Positions 16,271-24,163 of a stretch of DNA of 29,032 nucleotides are shown here, one piece after another. The position numbers and the translations under genes were made by a program. The notes below the pieces were generated by a model, which worked only from the letters and a program-made list of their open reading frames with translations, did not search any database and was not told the DNA's origin. This stretch comes from JABDGZ01 sp964487685 (GTDB lineage Bacteria; Omnitrophota; Gorgyraeia; Zapsychrales; Fredricksoniimonadaceae), in the NCBI GenBank assembly GCA_964487685.1, contig CAZASA010000024.1, positions 1-29,032 of the forward strand, given 5' to 3'. Positions within the stretch are counted from its first letter, which is position 1, and every line of letters begins with the position of its first letter.

Positions 16271-16920
16271 GAAAATTGCCGGGTTTAATATTTTCCAGAG
16301 CCGTTGTGTTTTATCTGGCTTGTTTTTTCTTGATTTGGCATTTTCTGGATTATCAAAAACTGAGGGATAATGCCGTGCTTCAGACCATGAGCAGACTGAC
16401 ACCGCCCATGGATTATTTTGCTGAATTTGTTAATAAAGATGATCATTACGACCGATTTAAATTGATGAATTGCATCAATTATCACCAAGAAGTGATCCAT
16501 TATTTTGTCTATCAAAAGGCGGAAAGCTATGGAATGATAGGATTTTGTTATGACCGTCTGGGGAGGGAATCTCAGGCGATTGCATCCTACAACCAGGCCA
16601 TTGCCATTAACCCTGATTTTTTCTGGTCTTATTATGATCTGGGGGTCATTTATTATCGTAAAGGTCAGTATTCCCAAGCCGCGGACTATTTTCATCAAGC
16701 CCTGCTACAAGACCCGGTCAAGACCTTGGTCTTATTATCCAAATCAAAAGTTTATAATGATGTTAATTTAAGCAGATTGAAGGGGCCGACGGATTATTTG
16801 GAAAACCTAAAACAGGGGCACACGCAAACATATTTGCTCATGATGGACAGCGCCCAATTATTCATGAGTAAATCGGGACCCACCGAACAACATCTAAAAC
16901 CCCGGGTGCGATTTTTTTAA
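16255..16920 (+). CDS. Membrane-anchored TPR protein
   Basis: The 221-residue protein has one N-terminal membrane segment (about residues 13-30). A middle region without clear homology follows, then about two tetratricopeptide repeats at residues 85-155: AESYGMIGFCYDRLGRESQA and WSYYDLGVIYYRKGQYSQAA, each followed by a partner helix ending near NPDF or QDPV. TPRs bind proteins, so this is probably a scaffold for the adjacent membrane glycosyltransferase. The ATG lies 16 bases inside the preceding gene; AAGGA at 16243-16247 is seven bases upstream. The stop TAA shares the bases TTAA with the stop of the convergent gene. Confidence 0.85.
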   Translation: MHQQLRKLPGLIFSRAVVFYLACFFLIWHFLDYQKLRDNAVLQTMSRLTPPMDYFAEFVNKDDHYDRFKLMNCINYHQEVIHYFVYQKAESYGMIGFCYDRLGRESQAIASYNQAIAINPDFFWSYYDLGVIYYRKGQYSQAADYFHQALLQDPVKTLVLLSKSKVYNDVNLSRLKGPTDYLENLKQGHTQTYLLMMDSAQLFMSKSGPTEQHLKPRVRFF

Positions 16921-18497
16921 ATCCTTCTGAGGATGAAAACTCCATGATTATCAGCCCATCCTGGTGACTGATCCGGATTGCCGCCTTGCTGGTAGATCTG
17001 CCTGAAATTATCCTGCAAGTATTTGGCCAGCAAAGGGCAGTAGGACTTGCCCAATATCCCTAAGTCCATTTCCATGGACACCATCCGCGTTGAAACCAGC
17101 ACTACATTGACTTGATGGGCTTGAAGTTCCTTGATCACGGCAATTTCTTGTTCAGGAGGGATGTTTAGATGATCAAAAAAGATCAATTGCCGGGTAGGAC
17201 TAAGTTTTCCTGTTAAATAATAATAAAGACAATCATAAGGCAGGGCAAAAAAGAATTCGTCCTTAGGGACATTGCTATCAAGAATATCAGTTGTTTTATT
17301 AACCGTATCCACCCAAGCAGCTTCATTACCCACATAAATTTGTCCACGCGGCATGCTTAAATAATGATCCGGCGTTTTCTGGGCTTGGATCTTGTCGATA
17401 TGCGCAATACCCCCCATGAGCATGACCTTCCACAAGAATATCAGGATAAGAACGCGGATCAAGGGATGCAGGAACCTAAATACAATTGAGATCATGATAA
17501 AGTGAAATAATACCAAAAATGGATAAGACCAAAAACTACGGTAAAATACATTGCTCATCAGGTATTCATGAAAGAATAAAACATAGAACATCATAACCAA
17601 TCCTATGAACAACCAAAGGTCCCGTGCCAAATCTTTGGAAACCTTGCCTGCCAAAAGCAGACCAAGAGCAGCAAGGGTCGATAGGTGAAGGACGATCCCG
17701 ATCCAGGTGTTCTCAGGCGTACTGTGGAAGACATACCAAAAGCCATGGAAATAATCATGCAAGGCTTGGATCGGGGAAGCATGATAAGGCTGGTCATTAC
17801 CTAAATACGGCATGCATTGACGGATGGCATAGGAGGGAAGGTCTTTTAGTAAATACCAATAAATAAGCAAACTTGCCAAAGGACAAAGGACCAAAGCGAT
17901 AAAATAAAAATGCTTTATAGGCTTGGACAGCAAAACAAACACTAAAATACCGAAAAGTGCAAGGACACCGAAATTAATCTTGATCAAGGTCAATAAAAAC
18001 GCGGCGGCAAGGCTTATCCATAAATACCGGGCAGCTGGCTTACGAATATAAGAGAAAAGGGCATAGATAATGAGCAGGGAAGCCAAGGTACCACCTATAT
18101 GATTGTAGGTGCATATGAATTCCTGCCTTCCTTCAACAAACCATACAGCCCCTAAAAATGCCAGCCCTGGCGGCATGAGAACGGCACAGGATAAATAAAA
18201 GAAGGATGCACAGGCAACCAGCAAAACAGCACGACCCAGCAGAATACTTGAAATATGCACCCCAAAAACTTTATAAAAAAGGCCGTAATAGTAGGGCATC
18301 AACGGACCATACACCCACCAAAAATCTTTGTAGGGCAATTGATGCTTGTAAACAGCTTCGAAGGCATAAAGGTCCCGGCCATGGTCGCCCTGGGCCAATT
18401 GGTCCTGGAACTTCAATTCCGGCCAGACAAAGATGACCGTCGCAAGGATAGTTAAAATAAGAAATAGGGTCTTTGTCGATCGTGCATCAAGACGCAT
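16917..18497 (-). CDS. GT-C-like polytopic membrane glycosyltransferase
   Basis: The 526-residue protein has about ten to twelve membrane segments and a soluble C-terminal domain of about 140 residues. After the first helix is QGDHGRDLYAFEAVYKHQLP with Asp38, then YKDFWWVYGPLMPYYYGLFY, matching the loop of GT-C enzymes that use lipid-linked donors. It is the last gene of a three-gene minus-strand operon with an MBOAT acyltransferase and an SGNH protein. Its ATG overlaps the SGNH stop by one base (TAATG), and AAAGGA lies just upstream, so translation is likely coupled. It probably adds a sugar to the same glycan that the MBOAT/SGNH pair modifies; this is inference from operon structure. Confidence 0.83.
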   Translation of the reverse strand: MRLDARSTKTLFLILTILATVIFVWPELKFQDQLAQGDHGRDLYAFEAVYKHQLPYKDFWWVYGPLMPYYYGLFYKVFGVHISSILLGRAVLLVACASFFYLSCAVLMPPGLAFLGAVWFVEGRQEFICTYNHIGGTLASLLIIYALFSYIRKPAARYLWISLAAAFLLTLIKINFGVLALFGILVFVLLSKPIKHFYFIALVLCPLASLLIYWYLLKDLPSYAIRQCMPYLGNDQPYHASPIQALHDYFHGFWYVFHSTPENTWIGIVLHLSTLAALGLLLAGKVSKDLARDLWLFIGLVMMFYVLFFHEYLMSNVFYRSFWSYPFLVLFHFIMISIVFRFLHPLIRVLILIFLWKVMLMGGIAHIDKIQAQKTPDHYLSMPRGQIYVGNEAAWVDTVNKTTDILDSNVPKDEFFFALPYDCLYYYLTGKLSPTRQLIFFDHLNIPPEQEIAVIKELQAHQVNVVLVSTRMVSMEMDLGILGKSYCPLLAKYLQDNFRQIYQQGGNPDQSPGWADNHGVFILRRI

Positions 18498-19468
18498 TAT
18501 TTATAGTCCTTTAAATTTGACCTTTGGGCTAAACTGGTAGCTAAAAAATACCTTCCTAAAAGATTCAAATGCTCATTAGGATAACCCTCTTCACGCCACA
18601 TGAAACAAGTTGAGGGGAGAGAAGATGAAAAGTCCAATATGTTGATCGATCTTTGAGTCAGCAAACTGTCGATCACATGGGCATTGTTCCTTAATGTCTT
18701 GATAAAATCATCCCCGAGCAATTGGGTGCCGGTTTGCACATCAACCGGAGTGATATAAAAAATAGGTTCAATGCCTGTACCTTTAAGACGTTGGACCAAT
18801 CTTAACATGGAATGGATCTTATTGTACTTGGGCGTCAGTTGATACAAATAATCTAAAATAAATTGTTTCTTTTGTTTGGTTTCGTCATCGGGCGTGCTGT
18901 TGGCTGTTTCCATCAGGTCTTTGAGACGGCCATAATTTTGATGATGGAATTCGATCGGTGTGTTCTCATAAACGATCTGGGAATAGGGGGGTTCAAAATA
19001 TTTAAATACTCCCAGCGGATGATAAAATTTACTCCAAATAGTGTCTTTGGTACGGATGATGAATTCTTCGCTTTCAAATTGCATGGTGGGATTATGGGCC
19101 CAAACAGGCGAAAAAGACCTTAAATTAATGGGGAAAATCAGGAATTTGGGATGATAACCTTTACGAAGCATATAATCAACATAGGCATCATAGGCATGAA
19201 GGTCCAGAGAATTATGGGTAACTGTCCATAAGGTAGACTTAGGCAGCATCCGCATTAACAATTCCGGGGTGGATTGGGTACTGGGATCAGTTTTAGATGA
19301 GTAAACGATCGTGCTATCGCCGAAATAAAGCACATTGGCCCCGAATTGAAGGGCTTTTTCCATATTATTAAGCTCATTGGGTATCACCAAAGGCTCGGCA
19401 ACACAAAGCTGGATACAAAAGAGTATCAGGATAAAAAGAAAAAGTTTAGCAAAAAATTTGATGATCAT
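18497..19468 (-). CDS. SGNH/GDSL-like protein, partner of the MBOAT acyltransferase
   Basis: The 323-residue protein has an N-terminal signal peptide or membrane anchor (residues 4-22, ending CVAEP), so the rest lies outside the inner membrane. VLYFGDSTIVYSS places a nucleophile-like Ser52 in a GDS motif. Near the C-terminus YPNEHLNLLGRYFLA provides the conserved His and the HLN..G pattern seen in SGNH proteins that accompany MBOAT acyltransferases. The Asp normally found two or three residues before that His is absent (Pro and Asn instead). By analogy with AlgJ/AlgX and DltD systems it should take part in transferring acyl groups to an exported glycan. It starts four bases after the MBOAT stop and is joined by TAATG to the next gene. 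Confidence 0.8.
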   Translation of the reverse strand: MIIKFFAKLFLFILILFCIQLCVAEPLVIPNELNNMEKALQFGANVLYFGDSTIVYSSKTDPSTQSTPELLMRMLPKSTLWTVTHNSLDLHAYDAYVDYMLRKGYHPKFLIFPINLRSFSPVWAHNPTMQFESEEFIIRTKDTIWSKFYHPLGVFKYFEPPYSQIVYENTPIEFHHQNYGRLKDLMETANSTPDDETKQKKQFILDYLYQLTPKYNKIHSMLRLVQRLKGTGIEPIFYITPVDVQTGTQLLGDDFIKTLRNNAHVIDSLLTQRSINILDFSSSLPSTCFMWREEGYPNEHLNLLGRYFLATSLAQRSNLKDYK

Positions 19469-19471
19469 ATT

Positions 19472-20962
19472 TTAAAATTGAAAATAGATAAACGGTACAT
19501 TTTTGATGACGCCCAGGTCCATCACCGCAAGGGCCAGGGACAAATAAACCACCCAACGCACGGCAATAGGTTTTTCATTCAATAACGACAAGGTATTGGC
19601 CATGGAGATATGAGGGCCTTTATCCCTGTCCAAATACTGTTCGAGGGCATGAAGCGTCAATAACAATACGATCAGGACAAGGGCGCCATAAAATTCAGGC
19701 CTTTGCACACCTAAATAGCTTGGTGAATTAATATCCCAATCAAGTGCCCGGCCCCAACCAGTAAATAAATGAGTGACAATATAGCCCACATCAAAAAGAT
19801 TGGCGCAACGAAAAACTATCCAGGCAAAACACACCAGGATAAAGGTCGTCATAATTTGCAATGGACGATAAAAGAATGACCATCTGTTCAATTTTAATAT
19901 TTGGACGATATTTTCCCTAATGACTTTTGTCCATGTTGAAAATAAATAATAAAATCCATGTAAGCCGCCCCAAATTAAAAAAGTCCAATTAGCTCCATGC
20001 CATAATCCGCTGATCAAGAATGTGATGATGATACTCAAAGTCCAACGCTTTTTGCCTGATCGATTACCGCCAAGGGGGATATAGACATAGTCCCTAAACC
20101 AGGTTGAAAGGGAAATATGCCATCGCCTCCAGAAATCAGCAATGGATGTGGCAAAATAAGGTTGATTGAAATTGCGCATTAAGCGAAATCCCAATATATG
20201 GGCCGAACCAATAGCGATGTCCGTATATCCTGAAAAATCACAATAGATCTGGAAGGCAAAGAAAACGACCGCGATCACTAAAGGAAGCCCTTGATAGGCT
20301 GGTAGGTTGCTAAAGACCTGATTGACTAGTAAAGACAATCGGTCAGCAATCACCACTTTTTGAAAAAGGCCCCATAAAATGAGTTTAAGTCCGTCAACGA
20401 CCCGTTTGTATTCAAAATCATGCTTTTCATAAAATTGAGGTAATAAATTCCCCGCACGTTCAATGGGCCCTGAAACAAGCTGGGGGAAGAACATCACATA
20501 TAAAGCATAGATACCGAAATTCTTTTCGGCTTTCCATTTGCCCCGATAGACCTCAATGCAATAGCCTAAGCTTTGAAAGGTATGAAAGGACAAACCTAAG
20601 GGCAGGATCAAAGAGAGGTCCTTGACCGGAAAATTCCAATGCAGGAATAGGGCTAAATTGGAGAAATTGGCATTGAAAAAATTAAAATATTTGAATATAA
20701 ACAGGATCGAGCAGGTGGAAAGGATACTAATGATGAGGCATGCCTTTCGCCTTCTGCCGTAGTTTGATTCAATGGCAATGGCCATTACATAATCAATGAC
20801 TATAAGAAAGAACAAGATCAGGATATAAATAGGGATAAAAAACATATAAAAACAGCAGCTTGCCAGCAATAACCAATACGAGCGCCATTGATAAGGGAGC
20901 AGAAAATAGGTGCCTGCCACCATGGGAAGGAAAACGATAAAGGGGATAGAATTAAAACTCAT
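19472..20962 (-). CDS. MBOAT O-acyltransferase, AlgI-like
   Basis: The 496-residue multi-pass protein is a clear membrane-bound O-acyltransferase of the AlgI type, which moves acyl (usually acetyl) groups across the inner membrane for O-acylation of exported polysaccharides. Signature stretches are LPLGLSFHTFQSLGYCIEVY, FFPQLVSGPIERAGNLLPQF, DFSGYTDIAIG, DFWRRWHISLSTWFRDYVYI PLGGNR and GLWHGANWTFLIWGGLHG, the last with the catalytic-type His. Length and motif order match AlgI (about 520 residues). It is the first gene of a minus-strand operon with an SGNH protein and a GT-C enzyme. TACAAT on the minus strand (20972-20977) nine bases before the ATG may be its -10. DltB is the closest alternative, but no other dlt gene is nearby. 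Confidence 0.95.
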   Translation of the reverse strand: MSFNSIPFIVFLPMVAGTYFLLPYQWRSYWLLLASCCFYMFFIPIYILILFFLIVIDYVMAIAIESNYGRRRKACLIISILSTCSILFIFKYFNFFNANFSNLALFLHWNFPVKDLSLILPLGLSFHTFQSLGYCIEVYRGKWKAEKNFGIYALYVMFFPQLVSGPIERAGNLLPQFYEKHDFEYKRVVDGLKLILWGLFQKVVIADRLSLLVNQVFSNLPAYQGLPLVIAVVFFAFQIYCDFSGYTDIAIGSAHILGFRLMRNFNQPYFATSIADFWRRWHISLSTWFRDYVYIPLGGNRSGKKRWTLSIIITFLISGLWHGANWTFLIWGGLHGFYYLFSTWTKVIRENIVQILKLNRWSFFYRPLQIMTTFILVCFAWIVFRCANLFDVGYIVTHLFTGWGRALDWDINSPSYLGVQRPEFYGALVLIVLLLTLHALEQYLDRDKGPHISMANTLSLLNEKPIAVRWVVYLSLALAVMDLGVIKNVPFIYFQF

Positions 20963-20972
20963 ATTTTAATTA

Positions 20973-21001
20973 TTGTAGGTGACAGAGGAAGCAGTTAAAA
21001 T
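20973..21001 (+). promoter_or_regulatory. Candidate promoter of the methyltransferase-GT2 gene, leaderless
   Basis: In the 45-base gap between divergent genes, TTGTAG (20973-20978) and TAAAAT (20996-21001) are 17 bases apart. The -10 ends seven bases before the ATG at 21008, the same spacing as at the PilZ gene. AGAGGAA at 20984-20990 is 17 bases from the ATG, too far for a normal ribosome-binding site. The -35 overlaps a possible minus-strand -10 for the MBOAT gene. Confidence 0.4.
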
Positions 21002-21007
21002 AAAAAT

Positions 21008-22408
21008 ATGATAAAAGATTTAGCTGATCATTACGATGCTTTAGCCAAAGATCGTGATGAATTCCATCGCAAGAACCGCTATTATTACGCATTACTGTAT
21101 AAACAGTACAGGTATTTCATCCCTGAGTGTAAAAAAGTCCTTGAAGTCGGCTGCTCTACAGGAGACTTGCTGGCTGCCATAAAACCAAGCTATGGGGTTG
21201 GGGTGGATATCAGCCACCAAATGGTCGAGATCGCGCAAAGTAAATACCCTTCATTACATTTTATGGCCGGAAGTATCGCGGATATTGAGATCGAAGAAAA
21301 ATTTGACTATATCATCCTATCCGGCCTTATAGGGGAGCTCAAAGATATCCAGTCTTTCTTTGAGAATTTAAGACGCTTTTGTACTCCTGATACCCGGATC
21401 ATCATTGAGTATTACAGCTATTTATGGCAATCCTTGCTTAAAATAGCTGATATATTTGGCTGTAGGATGCCGCACCTCGAGCAAAATTGGCTTACCTTTA
21501 GTGATATTAACAATTTCTTAAAATTAGCTGATATAGAAACTGTTAAATCCGAACGGATCACCCTATTACCATTGAATATCTGGGGTGTCAGTTACATCGT
21601 TAACAGATTCTTGGCCAAACTACCATTCTTTAACGCCTTTACCCTGAATCATTTTATTGTGGTACGTCCTTTATTCAACCACACCAAGGAACATTCGGTG
21701 ACCATTTTGGTGCCATGCCGCAATGAAAAAGGGAATATTGAGCAGGCGGTGTCTAGAACCCCACTATTCGGGACCCATCAGGAATTCATTTTTGTCGAAG
21801 GACATTCCAAGGATGGGACGTATGAAGAAGTCGAGCGTGTGATCAAGGCCTATCCTCATAAAGACATTAAATTGTTAAAACAGGAGGGACGGGGCAAAGG
21901 GGACGCGGTACGATTTGGATTTTCAAAGGCCCAAGGTGAAATCCTGATGATCCTGGATGCTGATCTGACCGTGCCGCCTGAAGAACTACCTAAATTCTAC
22001 GCAGCCATCAAGCAGGGAAAAGGCGAATTTATTAATGGCTGCCGTTTGATCTATCCCATGGAAGATGATGCGATGCGTTTTTTAAACCTGGTAGCTAATA
22101 AATTCTTTGGTTTATTCTTTTCCTGGCTTTTGGGACAACGATTCAAAGATACTCTTTGCGGGACCAAGGTGATGTTCAAACACCATTATGATGAACTTGC
22201 GGCTAACCGCTATTATTTTGGGGATTTTGACCCATTCGGTGATTTTGACCTGATCTTCGGGGCGGTGAAACTTAATTTAAAAGTCCTGGAATTACCCATC
22301 CGTTACAAACACCGTGTTTATGGCACAACCCAAATCCAGCGCTTCCGTCATGGCCTCTTGCTTTTAAAAATGTGCGGTTTTGCCATGAAGAAGATCAAAT
22401 TTATTTAA
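21008..22408 (+). CDS. Fused SAM methyltransferase and GT2 glycosyltransferase
   Basis: Two enzyme domains are joined in one 466-residue protein. Residues about 1-220 form a class I SAM-dependent methyltransferase with motif I at KVLEVGCSTGD (43-53) and the acidic strand end GVGVDIS. From about residue 231 a GT2 domain begins with VTILVPCRNEKGNIE, then VEGHSKDGT, the DXD-type Asp317-Ala-Asp319 in LDADLTVPPEE, and DTLCGTKVMF, which is typical of dolichol-phosphate-mannose synthase-like enzymes. It lacks the strong C-terminal membrane helices of the other GT2 protein. The likely job is making or modifying a glycan precursor in the cytoplasm. The next gene starts six bases on. Both domain calls are firm; substrates are unknown. 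Confidence 0.9.
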   Translation: MIKDLADHYDALAKDRDEFHRKNRYYYALLYKQYRYFIPECKKVLEVGCSTGDLLAAIKPSYGVGVDISHQMVEIAQSKYPSLHFMAGSIADIEIEEKFDYIILSGLIGELKDIQSFFENLRRFCTPDTRIIIEYYSYLWQSLLKIADIFGCRMPHLEQNWLTFSDINNFLKLADIETVKSERITLLPLNIWGVSYIVNRFLAKLPFFNAFTLNHFIVVRPLFNHTKEHSVTILVPCRNEKGNIEQAVSRTPLFGTHQEFIFVEGHSKDGTYEEVERVIKAYPHKDIKLLKQEGRGKGDAVRFGFSKAQGEILMILDADLTVPPEELPKFYAAIKQGKGEFINGCRLIYPMEDDAMRFLNLVANKFFGLFFSWLLGQRFKDTLCGTKVMFKHHYDELAANRYYFGDFDPFGDFDLIFGAVKLNLKVLELPIRYKHRVYGTTQIQRFRHGLLLLKMCGFAMKKIKFI

Positions 22409-22414
22409 TTAAGC

Positions 22415-24163
22415 ATGAAAAAAATTTATTTTATCTTTATTCTGCCGCTCATCACTCTCATAGGTTCATTTCTCCTTAGGGCGGCATCTGGGCCTTTTTG
22501 GCAATACGGCGACCCTCCTTATAATTACATCTTTAATGCCTACCAGATCGTCAAAGGCCATTCACCAACTGAAGTAGGACATCCCGGAACGCCGCTTCAA
22601 GTTTTTATCGCATTTACCATTTGGATCTTTAATTTAGGGCGATCTTCAGCTGATGCAGTCAATCAAGCGCTGATCAATCCTGAATTCTATCTCTGGGCTG
22701 TTTTTATTTTTCTCGTATTGGCGGCCTTTGTGACATCAAGCTTATTGGCCTATTTTGTCTATCGCAAGACCAATGATAAGCTCGCGGCCATCTTGTCCCA
22801 AGTGCCGGGATTAAGCTTTTTGATCATGCCATGCTTTGATAACGGCAGTTTTCCGGTGCTTCCGGTCGTGGCCAATGTCAGTGCTGAACCTGTATTTATC
22901 ATAATCATGAATCTTTTTAATCTCTTTGTCCTGGGGCTTTATTTTGCTGAAAATAAATCACAGGAGCTTCGTTTTCTTCTTTTCCTGGCTTTTATATGCG
23001 GGTTAGGCTTAGCGACCAAGATCAATTTTCTTATTATATTGCTGACAGCCCTGATGATCGTACCTCTTCGTAAAAAACCCTTATTTTTCATTGCGTGCGC
23101 TGCGTCATTTGTATTTTGTACCATCCCTATCATTCCAAGATACCCACTGCTTTTCTCCTGGATCACCGATATCGTCAATCATTCATCCCGTTATGGGTCA
23201 GGGGACCAAAAGTTCATTGATTGGGGATCATTTGTCTTTTATTTGAAACTGATGTTCCATGCCGACTGGTTTTTCATTCTTACTGCCATAGCGATGTGGA
23301 CATGGAGCACGATCAGACTTTTTTCTCTCCGTCAGGACCGTGATCTTCGTTTTATATGGACGCTGTCGTTATGGTGCCTCATCGATATGGCGGCAACAGC
23401 CAAACATTTTTCTTTTCATTATCTTTTGCCGTGCTTTGGGCTTTTTAGCTCAATTTTTGTTTTGTTTTACTTAAACCAAAAAGAACGCCATCAATTAAGC
23501 AAGCCATTAGCGGCTATTTTTATTTTAGTTTTTACCTGCGTTTGTATTTTTTATGCCATTCCCTACGGTCAACGCTTGAAGGTTTTAACAGACGATATCC
23601 ACCAATTTAATGATACGGTGAATACCAAATATCCCCAATGTACCGTCATTCCATCAACAACAGGGGACATTGATTTTTTCTTGACCAATCAGGAAGTGAT
23701 GCAAAGATCTAACGGTACCGCCTTCAGGCTTGAAAGTGAAGACCTTTACCGCTTATATCCCCACAATTATTACTTTTTTTCCGAGGAAGTCACATCGCCT
23801 GACCCGACCGTTGAGAGTTACGGGATATGGAATTATAAAGAAAGGGTTTATGCGGATGACATCCTTAACAGTTGCCCATGTACGATATTTATCAAATATG
23901 CCTCTGATCTATCCGAATACCCTTTCCAGGTCCGTTCAATAGAACATTCCAAGTTTTTAAACGCCTATCTTCTCACCGGTTCAACGGAAAAAGAGGCCAA
24001 TTATCTTTTTGCGAAAGCCCTGGAAGCTTTTAAAAAGGGGAATTATCAGGAAGCCTTGGCATTAGGACTTAAAAGCAGGGAGCTAAATTATGAACCGCGT
24101 CGTCAGCTTGAATATATACTTACGATCATCTACCATGACTTGATGAATTCTAAGCGGGCTTAA
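22415..24163 (+). CDS. GT-C-like membrane protein with C-terminal TPR-like unit
   Basis: The 582-residue protein has about ten membrane segments up to about residue 390. Its first external loop reads YGDPPYNYIFNAYQIVKGHS (Asp33), then VGHPGTPLQVF, resembling GT-C glycosyltransferases. A soluble domain follows, and the last 55 residues contain a TPR-like helical pair (FAKALEAFKKGNYQEALALG). No Shine-Dalgarno is visible; the start is six bases after the methyltransferase-GT2 gene, so co-translation is likely. The stop shares TTAA with the convergent gene. Substrate is unknown. Confidence 0.8.
   Translation: MKKIYFIFILPLITLIGSFLLRAASGPFWQYGDPPYNYIFNAYQIVKGHSPTEVGHPGTPLQVFIAFTIWIFNLGRSSADAVNQALINPEFYLWAVFIFLVLAAFVTSSLLAYFVYRKTNDKLAAILSQVPGLSFLIMPCFDNGSFPVLPVVANVSAEPVFIIIMNLFNLFVLGLYFAENKSQELRFLLFLAFICGLGLATKINFLIILLTALMIVPLRKKPLFFIACAASFVFCTIPIIPRYPLLFSWITDIVNHSSRYGSGDQKFIDWGSFVFYLKLMFHADWFFILTAIAMWTWSTIRLFSLRQDRDLRFIWTLSLWCLIDMAATAKHFSFHYLLPCFGLFSSIFVLFYLNQKERHQLSKPLAAIFILVFTCVCIFYAIPYGQRLKVLTDDIHQFNDTVNTKYPQCTVIPSTTGDIDFFLTNQEVMQRSNGTAFRLESEDLYRLYPHNYYFFSEEVTSPDPTVESYGIWNYKERVYADDILNSCPCTIFIKYASDLSEYPFQVRSIEHSKFLNAYLLTGSTEKEANYLFAKALEAFKKGNYQEALALGLKSRELNYEPRRQLEYILTIIYHDLMNSKRA

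Noticed and set aside
19472..20962. dlt operon (teichoic acid D-alanylation)
   Set aside because: The MBOAT protein matches AlgI motifs and no dltA, dltC or typical DltD is adjacent.
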